Source of the DNA: Pelargonium nanum
Taxonomy: Eukaryota; Streptophyta; Magnoliopsida; Geraniales; Geraniaceae
DNA: 48,961 nucleotides
NCBI GenBank assembly: GCA_036897485.1
Contig: JAYMTF010000154.1
Coordinates: 1-48,961 of the forward strand
Reading direction: 5' to 3'
Notes under the pieces: generated by a model
What the model was told of the DNA's origin: nothing
What the model saw: only the letters and a program-made list of their open reading frames with translations
The model's database searches: none
Translations under genes and position numbers: made by a program
Part shown: positions 36,014 through 48,128 of the stretch, one piece after another
Layout of the letters: every line of letters begins with the position of its first letter
How positions within the stretch are numbered: position 1 is the stretch's first letter

Positions 36014-36824
36014 TAACCAACTTATTATAAGACTACTATTGACATTTTAGGCATAATTAATTTCTTAAAATCAAAAGAAAACACTTGCTTCAAGACACAA
36101 ATTGAAAGAAAAACATGACTAACAGAAGAAATAGTGGAGGAAGGAGCAAAAGGGGGAGGCAATGAAAAAAGTAGAGATCAAAAGGCAAAATCATAGCCTT
36201 TTTATTCTCTACAACAAACAAACAATCCGATGCAAACGATCCGATGGGCTAGTCTCTGCCACGTCGGCCAAATCTTGCCACCATAGTTGATCCCTATACC
36301 CCACAAAGCACAACAACAATAACAATAAAAAGCAGCATTTCCACATCCAGAGGCCAAGGATAACTCAGCATTTTCCCCTTTTCTATCTACACCCCAAACA
36401 TAACCTCTATTTTTGGAGCTAACCTACACATCCATCTCAATGACTCATGAGCTAGCAACAAGCTATTAACAGGACATGTTAGGCCACAACAACACTATCA
36501 ATTCAGCTTCACCTCACATATGTGATGAGATAAAATAAGAATCTATCCTTGGACCAAAATGGGAATATATATACACACAGTAACAACAACATGGTTCCTC
36601 CAAAGATATCAACAGCGCAACAGCCAACAAAGATAAGGATACAAAGTAAAAAAGTATTCATATGATCACTTTGCACCCACACACTATGCTATCATATGTA
36701 CCCGCACGTTGTTAAGATCAACTTGATTCGAATTGACAACCGTAACAAATAATTACACTGATAGAATATGGCTATGAAAACAAATGATAGTCTTTGGATG
36801 TTCAACAAATTAGAAAATTGCCTT

Positions 36825-39800
36825 TTAACTCACTATCTCAACCAGTGTTATAACAGCAAAGACAAGAAAAAGAACACCTCCTGTGTAAGCGATGACCTGT
36901 ACAAGGATTATAAGACAAACATAACTTAACTGCCTAATACAAATTTTTAATCACATTAAATTCTTCACACTATTAATGAAATGCAAAAAACGTAACATAT
37001 ACTATGAGATGCCGGACAGCTGCTTAGTGGTTTCAATTGGGAAATCTTATGGGAGTGGCTTCAATCTTTTACTGTGTAGTCATGTTAGTGTGTCCGACCA
37101 ATGAACCTTTTTAAGGCATAGATACCATGATGTTGCTAACTCATCTATAATTGGTATATGAGTTGATAGTTATATTCTTGGACCACACATTTTTACCAAA
37201 AACAAATTTACTGACAGGATTCTACACGAAGTCGAAAGGGACTGGCTCTAAGCGAACCATCATTGCACTATCTTTTATCAAAGAAGCAGCCTCCTGGCAG
37301 GATAGTGGATGTATGTACATATGATTAAAGGTTTCAGACTTCTTTTGAGGAGAATAATATACTTTGCAAATATGAAGAGTTCAGAAGAATTTAAGGACAA
37401 CAAGAACTTCTGAAGTAGCTTCAGGTGTAAACTAAATAAAAGGGAGGATGGTAAAGGACAAATTCATGATGTGTTTCAATCATGAAGTTTCTTGTTGCCA
37501 AGAATGGCCAAGAGTTATAGCATTTTAATTGAAAATATTAACATGTATTCATCAGAGGGAAAAACTCAGATCATTATGTTGGCCCCATGTCTACAGCAGA
37601 GACAGAGACCTTGATCCTCCATGCCTACTTGAGTAGCATGGTGACAATGGAATGTCAAGAACTCCAGAAATCACATAATGGCTATGCTTTGAAAAGAGAC
37701 AAAGTTGGAAGTTTAAATTTACCTTCTCTGATAAGAATGTTCCCAGTAAAGAACCTCCGAGTACAGCAAGCTATGGAAAAAGACCATTTGATATAGGTCA
37801 ATTTATAAGTTAATGTCTCTCAAGAAAGAAATAATAATCCATTTAATTTACAGGAGTGAAGCAAATTTGTCTATCAATCATGCCAAGTTAACATTTAATA
37901 TTAAATAACATCTTCCAAAATCTGATGTTGCTTCTTCTAGTTTGTAAACAATAAAACAAACTTGCACTTTTGGTCATGCACAACATTACTGGTAGCTGCA
38001 AATACAAAGGTTAAATACTTTAGAACTAAGAAGTTTACCAAAGTTGCTGCACCATGTCCAGCTAGTGCTCCCCCAATGACTCCTAGGGGCGACGAGGCTG
38101 CGGCAAGTGCTGCACAAGAGAAAATTGCAGTACAGAAGACATCAGGAGAACTACTTGCATGGTTGCATCAAAGAACAATAATGGACCTGCATGTAACATA
38201 TAATTGGCCCCACCACTGTTTTCACCTTGTGTTTCACGGTACTCAAACACAATGGTTGATGTCTATGACTTCTTCGAAAATATTCTTTGGAGGGTTACAT
38301 TGTATATTTCAAAATATTAACAGCTTCCATCATTTCTTTTAGCAAGGGACAAATATATTCTGCCATGACTTCATTTTTTATATATAATTATCACAATATA
38401 CAGAATGGGTTCTTGCCTTCAGATGATATGATGTCAATTGTCAAGCATTCTCAAAGATGCAGAAATGCTATATCCATTGTTATTATCCAAACAAATTTGT
38501 TTTGCATTGCTTGTCCTAACCTTGGCCATAAACTGGAGCACAACAGTCTTCGTACTTTGACACATATGGTAAGAGAGAATATTTCTCGTATAGTATATAT
38601 TTCTTTTGCAACTAGTAGTGGTCTACAATCTAATTCAGCTTGGCCACTCACCTATAGTGGAGAAAAAAGATTTATCACCCCATTCAGCAACAAAAACCAA
38701 GAAAAATGTACTTGCTATGGTGCTAGCAGCAGCTAAAATCCCAGCACCATTCCCTGAAAATTCAGAAACTGCTAGCTCTGCCTGTTTAAATGCAAACAGG
38801 ATACACAAGTAAATAAGCTTTCTAAAACTTAGATAGTTAGACTGCAAAAGAACAAGCCAAAGTGGTATTCCGATCTCCAAGGGATGCCATATCTGAAAAT
38901 ACCATATGCTAAAATTCAAAACCCACCTCCTTCTGTTCATCTTCTGCTTTTACATCACTTGAGCTGGCATCAATTAAGGTTGAAACTCCAAAATACACCT
39001 GTACTTGTATAGAATTAAAACCCTCATGCTGATTCTTTCAATTATTAACAGAGTTTCAAGGATATGCATGTTGTGTCATTTAATCACTGCACATGTAAAA
39101 CACACTGAAAGTGTAAGGGTGAGCAGTCTTACCAAAAGGCAAACGGCTGCAATATCATCGACAGGCAAATCTGTCTCACCAATCCTATGAGTAGATTGAA
39201 AAAACAGATGGTAATTCAACAAAGGTTAGATAGGAACAGTACAAGGATTTTTTTCCAAAAGCATAGAGGAACACAAAGTGCCCATATAGGCCATATCAAT
39301 CTATGAGTTACCCAAGAAAAAAAGTGAACGCATCAATCTGCAGGTTCATCTAGCTAAATACTGAAATTATAATAAGTAATGGTATCACCACTTTGGAAAA
39401 ACTATGCATATCATTCATAACTATAAATTAAAATCTTCACAAGAACATAGAGAAAGTACCTGAATGGAAGGATTTCATCAACATAGTGAAAACTCCGTCC
39501 GAGAACAACAGATATGACAGTCATAGCCCTGCCCAAAATAAAAAGCACATATTTTACCCTAAGGATCATATAATTTCAATGTCTATTTTCAGAATTAAGA
39601 GAAACATTTTTTTATTCATTTAAAGAAAAAGTCCTTTGCATAAAATATGATTGTCATTTATATTTGATTCATTTTATCAAATCAACTATGCAGCACAACA
39701 GGGAGAGGTGACATGATTATGACATATAGGATTATATGCTGGCAGGCATTGCTAGCTGATATTTTGCTCAGTTTTTCCTAAGGTTGAGGTTGTAATCCCA

Positions 39801-41630
39801 TATCCACTTGTGGGTAGTTCAGTTGTTTTAGCACTCTAGCACATAGCTTAGAGTGATAAATCATAGCTAAAAAAATTTAATTAGTAGAAAGTGAAGAATG
39901 CAGAGTACTTTTATATCACCACGCACAAATAGAGTAACATACGCAAGTGCACCAAAAGTCCCAATGAAAACAATAGCAGCAGAATTCCTTGCTGCCAACA
40001 GTGCCTGTACATGATATTGAACACAAATATAAGGAAAAGTTATGATTTCCTATCTGAAGTGTAAATTTGAGTACGTAAAGTACACATTTCAATCATATAG
40101 GAAAAAGAATAAAGCCAGAGTAAGAGAATGTTTCTAAAACTAGGTTAGTCATTTGAGTCATTGCAAATAATTGTTTACTTCTTCCAGTTAACCTGTGCAG
40201 GATGCACTTCATCAAGTTCCAAGGAGAAGGGATCAATTTACAACAAAATGAAAACAAACAAGTGACATTAACATTATCTTGACAACAACTATACAGTCAA
40301 GCAAAGATAAGAAAATGATTTGAGGAAGTGTCTCATGCTTAATCAGTCCTATTCATGTTGGGAAGAAAATTGTGCGCCTATGCATAATGCAGAGCATGCT
40401 TGCTTGTATTATATATCCACAGTTAACTCCATTCATAATACAGTATAAGACCACAGAGTAAGCAACTGTGCAAACTACTTTTGAATTCTCGTCAGTTCAA
40501 TCTTACCGCAATAAAAAAGGTCTTGTCCCCTAGTTCAGAGAAAAAGATCAGCAAGAATGCCTGCAGTATGAAAAATGAATTCGTATTTTAGTATATGTAC
40601 ACATATGAAGATGATAAAAGTCCAACAAACTGTATAATTAATAACTCATGTAACAATTAAGATATAGGATTTAATTGCGACAATGGACAAGTGAATTGTA
40701 GAGGTTACAGGGAGATTTTCCTAACTGAAGCAAAACCTGTGTTAATATCACCGAGGTCCCCTAAATAAGGAAGTGACTGCAACCCACTGGCAAGATCTGG
40801 AGCTGCAAGTGCTGGTTGAGAGCCTTGAAGTGTAAGCAACCCAGAGAGAAACATTAACTTCATCGAATCACCAAATGATTGATCAGTAACAAGGTCATAA
40901 GGAGGAAAATAGCTTTTTGAGTCATCGATATTCATCAATGGTCCTGTACTTTCTTTGCACTTCTCCAGATCAAGATACCTGAATTCCTGTGTCAAAATAT
41001 AACATATCCAATGAACATATGTACCAAAAAAGACAAGGTTGACATGCTATTAGTAAATGTGAAAACCTAAAAAAACCAACAGTCTAATAGAATTCATATA
41101 ACTGTGTTTTGGAGAAGAATGGGAAAATGGCTGCAGTCCAAGACTCCAAGTAAGCAAATATATGAAAACGAGAGAAACTATTTCATCATCTGACCCAACC
41201 GGACCAGACCAAACTCAAAGGCCATATTCCAAACCAAAAGTTTTTTTAACCATCGAAATGGGGAAAAACTCGGAAATTACCAGGCCATCCTCAAAGTCTG
41301 CAGTAGATTCAAATTTGCTGGCACGCCACTGTTCCGAAAACCTGAAGAGAAAGCACATTCACAAATCGAAATGCATTTCAAAATCATCATCATCATGCTT
41401 CGCAAATCTTCACCCCGAAAAGCAAATTTCCACAATTACAGTGACAGGAAACAAAATAATTACTAATATAGCATTGAATTAGTAAAGTACCTTGAGAAAC
41501 TCCTGCTCTGCTTCTTGGAGCGAGCGCTGGTGAGGTTGAAGAAGCAAGGAGTGAGCGGTTTCGGAGGTGGAAGACTCCAAGGCGGAGAATGTGCCCTAAA
41601 AACGGTGGAAGAGAAGGCGATGCTTCGCAT
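36825..41630 (-). CDS. PAM71: Chloroplast GDT1-like cation transporter (PAM71-like, UPF0016), 363 aa, 12 exons
   Basis: Exons 41630-41491, 41341-41281, 40986-40726, 40560-40507, 40004-39943, 39528-39460, 39184-39133, 38998-38927, 38781-38652, 38109-38039, 37770-37723 and 36896-36825 sum to 1092 nt with TAA. The N-terminus is a basic, Ser/Pro-rich transit peptide. A hydrophobic stretch ending QPALA-APD near 135 may be a bipartite signal. The family's two ExGD(K/R)(T/S) motifs are both present: SELGDKT (E163, D166) in the first half and AEWGDKS (E290, D293) in the second. They mark the twin cation sites of GDT1/UPF0016 carriers. Arabidopsis PAM71/BICAT1 (At1g64150) moves Mn2+ and Ca2+ into the thylakoid lumen for the oxygen-evolving complex. 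The sequence is near that protein in length and motif spacing, from memory. Confidence 0.94.
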
Positions 41631-42260
41631 CCTTCCTCTCCGAGTCTGAGTCTGGGTGAGGTCTGATCTGTGATCTCTGGTTCTGCTTCTGCTACTGCTA
41701 CGACCAAGTGATAGATAAGCTGTTATCTTAGCGCCAATAACTTGCTCACCGTTTTATCCACTTTACATTATTTGCCTTCAAGTCCCTGTATTACCACATT
41801 TTTACTTTTTGGCCACTGTATAACCTAAATCTTCGTTATGGCCACATTTGGATTTGGGGCTAGGCTGAAACTACCGAATCAATTTGGTAAGAGGTTCCAA
41901 TTTAACTTGAAATCTCGAATTCGAGTCCTAAAAAATGCAGTTGCGTTAAAACTTGGAATGAAGAACTTTGCCGCCTTTGTGCTCCTACCCGGCTCGAATT
42001 AGAGAAAGAAATTGTTGTTTAACTAATTAAACACAATTAGAAAATAGAGTGTTATCCAATTCAATAAAGGAAATAATTATCCAAATAAGAGTCACCTCGT
42101 AGTCCTATGTATTTACTAATAACTTTTGGACTTGTATTAGCTTCCTATATAAAAGCACTCAACTTTGTTAACAAGTTTCTCACTAATCAGTTGATCTCAC
42201 ATTCTCGAGTTCGATCTGATTATAAGATTATTTGGGCAATTTAATATAGTAATTGAGACA
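41631..42260. other. Divergent promoter region, PAM71-like gene and small gene 1
   Basis: The two flanking genes point away from each other. The left 150 bp serve the PAM71-like gene. From about 42010 the sequence is related to 44020-44262 upstream of the second small gene, so the duplication carried promoter DNA. A TATA box for small gene 1 is listed separately. Confidence 0.6.
42146..42154 (+). promoter_or_regulatory. TATA box of small gene 1
   Basis: TATATAAAA is about 107 bp upstream of the ATG at 42261. The matching position before the paralog (44153) is also a TATA word followed by the same AAGCAC, so the site is conserved between copies. Confidence 0.65.
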
Positions 42261-42536
42261 ATGGCTTATATTTTCAGTACATCATTGATTGGCTCAATAT
42301 GTGCTGACTACTTCGGCGATGAATTGGGCTTACCTCTACCAATCTCCAACAACAAGGCATCACTCCCTGATAACGCTTTTAAGGAGAAAAAGAGCGTTGC
42401 CAATGTCAAGAGATCGTCGCCAACCACTGAATTCGCGGCAGCCAAGGGACAATCTCAGCAACAGCAGAGCAATTTGGTGAAGATTGCTCCGATGTTCGAT
42501 GGTCTCAATTGCTTGGAAACACTTATTTTACATTGA
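42261..42536 (+). CDS. Small protein of unknown function, copy 1 (91 aa)
   Basis: Intronless frame from ATG to TGA. The protein has a hydrophobic head MAYIFSTSLIGSICADYFGD, then LGLPLP, a Lys/Ser/Gln-rich middle with a QQQQ run, and a C-terminal block IAPMFDGLNCLETLILH. The copy at 44263 shares the head, the SPTTEFAAAK segment and the tail almost unchanged, with in-frame gaps in the middle. I do not recognise the family. The C-terminal FDGLxCxET-like block resembles the ends of short uncharacterised plant proteins I remember only vaguely. Location and function are unknown. The 5' and 3' flanks are also shared with copy 2. Confidence 0.75.
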   Translation: MAYIFSTSLIGSICADYFGDELGLPLPISNNKASLPDNAFKEKKSVANVKRSSPTTEFAAAKGQSQQQQSNLVKIAPMFDGLNCLETLILH

Positions 42537-44262
42537 TGAAAGAAATCACTTATAAATTGTTATAGCTAGCAAAAATAGTAGTAGCGATATCATAGGGCTA
42601 ATGTTTTATTAGTTAGTAGATATTTTGTTCCAGAATGTTTGATACTGTTGGGCTTGTAGTTGGACAGAGCTGATGGCTCTGTTCTTATCAATTTTGTTAA
42701 TATTTATGTTTCTAATAAACAATAAAACTTAGTACAAAATTATAGCATTTTTCTAAAACTTATACCTATTTGGTCGTATCAATTGTTTGGCTGGGTTTGC
42801 TGTGATTAACATTGAGGTAACAACATATGCCTTTGTCTCTTGATAAAGAGGTTGTCATAAATAAAAAAAAGTCCTTTTGAGATGTGTTCGAGCTAAATGT
42901 CAGCTTGCCGAAATCAAATTTTATCGTATCATCTTAGATTATTGTTAGAAAAAGAAAGAGGATTGAACATACATTTAGAATTTCTTTGAAAAATAACTCA
43001 GGCAAGTACTTAAGGATGACACTCCATTATAAGCGCTAGAATACTTCGAAGTTTCAATATTTAGTACATAGAGTGAATTTGAAACTGGTTTGATGGAAGT
43101 CAAAGCACATAACCTTAACCCTTATAGAGTTTGTCACTTCAACAATTGCTACTTACGTGTATTTGTAATAAATTATAGTAGTAATCAAATCTTTCTTGAG
43201 GGGAGAGGTTGTTGACGGTAAAATATTGGATCTTGTTTTTGTTTTTTCTCTCTTTTCTTTTAAGAAGTAAACCGGCCAAAAGCTCATGACGGGTTGAAAA
43301 TTATGTCATAAATTTGCTGTGCTCGGTAGAATATGTTGGAGCGTGGTAATGGAAGCTAATTCTTTGCGGGTGAAGTTGTTTTGGGAAAAATATGGGTCTT
43401 AGGAAGCCATCTAATAGTTGCTAATTCGGATGTCGGTTATCTTCTTGCGTGGATCACTAACGAGAGGACTAAATTATGCGTTTGAGCAACTCAAGCGCGT
43501 ATATGATTATGCCAGCGTATGAGATGATAACTTATAATGAAGGGGCAATGGATGGGCTAGAGACAAATTCAAAGCTTTTAGGTTCAAGAAAACAGAGCCA
43601 TTTACTTTAGCTGGCTAGGAAAAACGTCTTTTGTTGGGTAAGTTTAAGTGTAGACGTGGTATGGGGGATAATCCCCAATGTTCGTCTGAAGAAACTTTTA
43701 GAGTATTGAGTTTCAACTAAATGACTTATAATTTTTTGATGACATATAGAAACTTGATACTTTTGTTATGCGTGAATAATCAATAACGTATGTATAATAA
43801 GTTATTAGTATTCATAGAGTTTTGTAATGTCCATCAAAAATGAATGAACGGTTTACTCATTGAGGAATTACAGGAAATCTATTGAACCATATATTTGTTT
43901 AAAAACTAAACAATATTATATAAACAGATTAAATTGAGAATGAGGCAGAAAAGGTGATCCGAATTTCAGTTCTGAACTGAGAATTGAAACACATTATCTT
44001 CTTCGTTCCTAAATTGTGCTAAACTAAATCTAATTAGGAAACAGAGATTGTAAACCTTTTCGGTAAAGGAAATAAATAAAAACAGCCTATCTAATTACAT
44101 AAGGTATTCCTAATAAGTTTTGAATTTGTAAACTAACTTGGTACCTATAGTGTATAAAAAGCACCCAATCTCGTTAACAAGTTACTCTCTCATAAGTTGA
44201 TCTCACATTCTCAAGTTTTGGGTAAAAGTTTATTTGTGCAATTTGATATAGCAACAGAGACC
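42537..44262. other. DNA between the two small-gene copies
   Basis: The first 55 bp match the 3' flank of copy 2 (44521-44574), and the last 240 bp match the 5' flank of copy 1. The 1.4 kb between is unrelated, gene-free and AT-rich, with a somewhat richer stretch at 43270-43700 that has no supported frame. It may be a remnant of an inserted sequence, but no element ends were found. Confidence 0.45.
44153..44160 (+). promoter_or_regulatory. TATA box of small gene 2
   Basis: TATAAAAA followed by GCACCC, 110 bp upstream of the ATG at 44263 and aligned with the TATA of copy 1. Confidence 0.65.
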
Positions 44263-44520
44263 ATGGCTTATATTTTCAGTACATCACTAATGGGAACAAT
44301 ATGTGCTGACTACTTCGGTGATGAATTGGGCTTGCCTCTACCATCACTCTCCGAAAACGCTGTTAAGGAGAAAAAGAGCGTTCCCAATATCAAGAAATCG
44401 TCGCCAACCACTGAATTCGCTGCAGCCAAGGAACAACCTCAGCAACAGCAGAGCCGTTTGGCCAAGATCGCTCCTATCTTCGACGGTCTCAATTGCTTCG
44501 AAACGCTTATTTTCCATTGA
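44263..44520 (+). CDS. Small protein of unknown function, copy 2 (85 aa)
   Basis: Tandem paralog of the gene at 42261. It starts MAYIFSTSLMGTICADYFGD and ends IAPIFDGLNCFETLIFH. Compared with copy 1 it lacks six residues net in the region after LGLPLP. All length changes are multiples of three, and many differences are conservative (I/M, R/K), as expected if both copies stay under protein-level selection. Single exon, TGA stop. The near-identical start context and 5' leader show a segmental duplication of about 0.55 kb. Function is unknown. Confidence 0.75.
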   Translation: MAYIFSTSLMGTICADYFGDELGLPLPSLSENAVKEKKSVPNIKKSSPTTEFAAAKEQPQQQQSRLAKIAPIFDGLNCFETLIFH

Positions 44521-44827
44521 AGAAAGAAATCACTTACAAATTGTTATAGCTAGCAAAAGTAGTAGTAGCGATATTTCTTGTTGGACAGAGATGGATTTGT
44601 CCTTTCTTTTTCAATTTTGTTAAATTTGTCTCCAAAATTATGCTATTTTACCTCTTTATCATGATTCTCTAATGCAAACATTTAAGAAATTAAATAGGCA
44701 ATTCTTGATTCAAATTGAAACAAACATAAACATAAACAAAAAACATACTAATCATACAATTTGCCAAAGATTGTGCGGAAACAAATGAAAAAAAGCATTA
44801 CAAATTAACCAAGAATCATCAAATTGA
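44521..44827. other. Convergent 3' flanks
   Basis: Holds the 3' UTR of small gene 2 (plus strand) and of dirigent gene 1 (minus strand). AT-rich and without other features. Confidence 0.55.
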
Positions 44828-45469
<642 letters not shown>

Positions 45470-45478
45470 CTAACCTCC

Positions 45479-45485
45479 ATTTATA
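45479..45485 (-). promoter_or_regulatory. TATA box of dirigent gene 1
   Basis: On the minus strand TATAAAT lies about 80 bp upstream of the ATG at 45400, a usual distance for a gene with a short leader. Confidence 0.6.
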
Positions 45486-46938
45486 AGGTTTGTGGGTGTC
45501 CCTTTTTCTGTTTAATTATGCAGAAACTTGGCTTCTACTCATCTACTAATGACTCTGTGCTCAAAGTGAAATTACTTTCTACATGCTACTGCTCATCTTG
45601 TCCAATAACTTGATGTCTAAGATTGACATAATCATTTTTGGCACCACATCTTGTGGTCCCAAAAGGTTCCATTTTTTCCCTCTAGGTTGGGCAGTAATGT
45701 TACAAAACATAAATGGAAATTCAGCTTCCATTTCACATCAAAGGAAACCAGTTAACAATGAGCAAAATTATCAAGAATATGCATAAAACTCTATCTATCT
45801 CATAATTATGCCATATTGTTATGCACAAAAAGAATGTGCGTCCCCCCTTATGGGTAGTTTCAAGATCGTTTCCCAAATATGTGTTCATTGTGCTTGACAC
45901 TCATAAGATAATTAAGGTTGACCCCTCCCTCCAAATGCGGGAGTTTGGACACTGCACGGGGCGGTTTTCTCGGTTTGTGACAATATTTCTATGCACTATT
46001 TTTCCAGATATAATTCACATGAAGCTAATAAGCATGATTGCATTATAATTCATAAAGTTATGAACCTCAAGTACTTGGAACCATAGGAACAAATTAGTGC
46101 TTGCCAAGGTGTTTAATTAATTATTTAATTACTCCAACAAGTCCTCTTTGCTGTGGAGTGGCTTTTTCTGTTTCTAGTATATTCACTTGAGGACTTTAAA
46201 AAGGTCTCATTATGCTCCTACCTCTGATGGTTCTTGAAGGCCAATGGTAGCTTCATCTTTAAGATGAGATAATTGATAAATTCCAATAATTTTTTATATC
46301 CAAAATAGACAAACTAACAACCAACTTGTTATGCAATACCAAATCTAAATTCTCCCACTGCCACAAATACAGTACTGTATTCATGATAGAGCCCATAAGG
46401 AAACTACCTAGATAAGTACAATTATTTACCTGAAGATGTGCTCTCAACTATAATTATAATGCACACATTCTAAAATACAAGAATTCACCCAACTTAATTA
46501 TTGACTTTGTTGGCAAGTCATTCATGTTTTGGATAAGAAAACAGCACATTAGTTAGCTATCTTAAATTCTAGACAAACCTAATTAAGCGAAAATCATAAT
46601 CCATGAAATATTTTTGACGTCTACCTACCTACGTGCAAGATGTGAAAAAAAACATCTATGATGATGACCCCAATTGCAATTTGAGCTGCAAATCTACCAA
46701 TAAATCCAGTACAATAAAATCAAGTTCTACTACCAAAAATGAAATGAATTTCACAGTTCGCATCAACCAGAAACCACATACAAATTTCAAAACAAATGAT
46801 ATTTAAGTGAAGAGATTGTGGCAGATTATAACACTAAGCTTTGGGCGGGGCCGACTGGAGGCAAGGCCCATTGAACTTCAAAGCCCAGACCGGCCCATAT
46901 GTATGCAAATCAGCCCAAGTGAACTTACCTCAGCACTA
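45486..46938. other. Intergenic DNA between dirigent genes, left part
   Basis: Promoter side of dirigent gene 1, then 1.2 kb of AT-rich DNA with no supported gene. At 46865-46917 four GCCCA words (GGCCCA or AGCCCA) lie within 53 bp, a site II-like cluster. A splice-donor-like GGTAAGT follows at 46924-46930 on the minus strand. No gene is attached to them. Confidence 0.45.
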
Positions 46939-47243
46939 CTCCTTCCAACAAAAAAGTGTCATGTTTTTTTTTTATATTGAGAAATTTTAAGTTAGTTAGT
47001 TCCTTCCATTATTTTATTTTTATTTTGGAAAAAATTAAAGAGAATGTTTTAGTTAGTTAGTGTGTATATTTACATTTTAATTATTATATTCATGTGTTAG
47101 GAAATATTGACTAATTAGTTATAAGATAGTAATAACAATTCATGATTAATTAACTTAATTACTAGAAAAAGAAAAATAACATCTCATTTTGGGACAAAAA
47201 TTAGAGAGAAAGAAGACACTTATTTTAGGAGGAAGCAAGAGAG
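46939..47243. mobile_element. Stowaway-like MITE, about 305 bp
   Basis: The left tip CTCCTTCCAACAAAAAAGTG continues TCAT. The right tip, inverted, reads CTCTCTTGCTTCCTCC then TAAAATAAGTGTC. The AAGTGTC core and CTCC tip are the hallmarks of Stowaway elements. TA lies at both flanks (46937-46938, 47244-47245). There is no coding capacity. The right tip has extra bases, so the element is decayed. It sits 3' of dirigent gene 2. Confidence 0.55.
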
Positions 47244-47468
47244 TACTTTTTTATATATCTTCATACATATGTGTTGTATAATATTTAAGGTATGCTAATT
47301 GATTTTTTTGAAGGGAAGAATATTAATTAACTCATTAAAAATGAATGGAGTATCTATAAAGGTGTAATAAAATTAATTCTTAATTAATCTCTATAAAATA
47401 AATTGGAAAAAGACAAATATTATGAAACGTACTCGTAGTATTCATTTCTTGATGATATATTGTCCTAT

Positions 47469-47469
<1 letters not shown>

Positions 47470-47502
<33 letters not shown>
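47470..47502 (-). repeat. 33-nt homopolymer T (A on the minus strand)
   Basis: An unbroken run of 33 T on the plus strand. It begins 65 bp beyond the stop codon of dirigent gene 2 on that gene's strand, where it reads as 33 A. It could be a retroposed poly(A) tail or simply a slipped A tract. Confidence 0.9.
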
Positions 47503-47503
<1 letters not shown>

Positions 47504-47567
47504 AAAATTGAAACACAATCAAAACCAAATTCTCTCTAAAAGAACAGTCAATGATACATGATCTGAA

Positions 47568-48128
47568 TCACCAACACTCATAGAAGTTGATATCCACGCG
47601 GAGCCTGAAATAGACTTCGTGCTCATAAGCATCAGTCATGATAGTGGCAACTCCTCGGTGCATGAAGAAATCTCCGGTCCCACCGACCACAGAGATGTCT
47701 CTAGTCTCGCTCAACAGAGGATCAACACCAATGAAGTGCATGGTCCCCTGGTGCTGTGTGGTGTTCAAAGCAAAGGAGAAACCTAGATAAGCTGTGAATG
47801 TGTTCTTGGTATCATTCATGTACATGCCTTGTGCCCTCCCAACAGGCTTGGAGTGAAAATTGTTGTCTAGAGTCATGGAGTCATCAAAAACAACTGTGTA
47901 ACCAAAATGAAACTGACCACCTGCCAGGTGGGTTCTGTTCTCTCCCTCCGGGGCTGCTACTATGGAAGATGTAGCGTTTCCAGCATTCGTGCCGTCGTAG
48001 ATGACGTTGTGGAAGAACAAAACCAGGTTCTTGCACGGTTTGTATCGCTTCTTGGTCCTTCCGGCTAAACAAGAAGCAACAAACAAGAACAGCAAGAACA
48101 GAACAATGGTGCTTCTTGAAGCAGCCAT
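47568..48128 (-). CDS. DIR: Dirigent protein, second copy (186 aa)
   Basis: Intronless. The ATG at 48128 gives MAASRSTIVLFLLFLFVASC, a clear signal peptide. A longer frame extends eight codons upstream but starts with GTG and lacks an ATG, so it is not used. The mature protein has CKNLVLFFHNVIYDG, VGRAQGMYMND and the signature [20 protein letters not shown], and ends FYECW. The usual MARG is MHRG, a single replacement in the signature. Four N-glycosylation sites (NAT, NRT, NDT, NTT) suit an apoplastic protein. It is a clear relative of the gene at 44828 but well diverged, so the duplication is old. Expected role: stereoselective phenoxy radical coupling in lignan or lignin-related chemistry. 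Confidence 0.94.
   Translation of the reverse strand: MAASRSTIVLFLLFLFVASCLAGRTKKRYKPCKNLVLFFHNVIYDGTNAGNATSSIVAAPEGENRTHLAGGQFHFGYTVVFDDSMTLDNNFHSKPVGRAQGMYMNDTKNTFTAYLGFSFALNTTQHQGTMHFIGVDPLLSETRDISVVGGTGDFFMHRGVATIMTDAYEHEVYFRLRVDINFYECW

Larger units (their letters stand above)
32932..36824. other. Large gene-poor interval
   Basis: Bases 32932-33100 are the probable non-coding first exon and promoter of the Cys/His-repeat gene. Then follows very AT-rich DNA. Inside lie a GC-rich island with dyad symmetries (34150-34400), a second, smaller island (35398-35600), a Stowaway-like MITE (35827-36013), and from 36121 to 36824 a less AT-rich stretch that may be a long 3' UTR of the PAM71-like gene or an uncharacterised transcript. 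No protein-coding gene could be supported. Confidence 0.45.

Noticed and set aside
36340-36370. GCCAAGGATAACTCAGC, reminiscent of miR169
   Set aside because: Several mismatches to the mature miRNA, and no complementary arm within 200 nt, so no hairpin precursor.
39780-39860. TGGGTAGTTCAGTTG word in a PAM71 intron, like a tRNA/SINE box A
   Set aside because: No box B at the right distance and no cloverleaf or tail.
45821-46048. 75-codon plus-strand frame upstream of dirigent gene 1
   Set aside because: No recognisable domain, an unremarkable start context, and no related frame in the second dirigent promoter.
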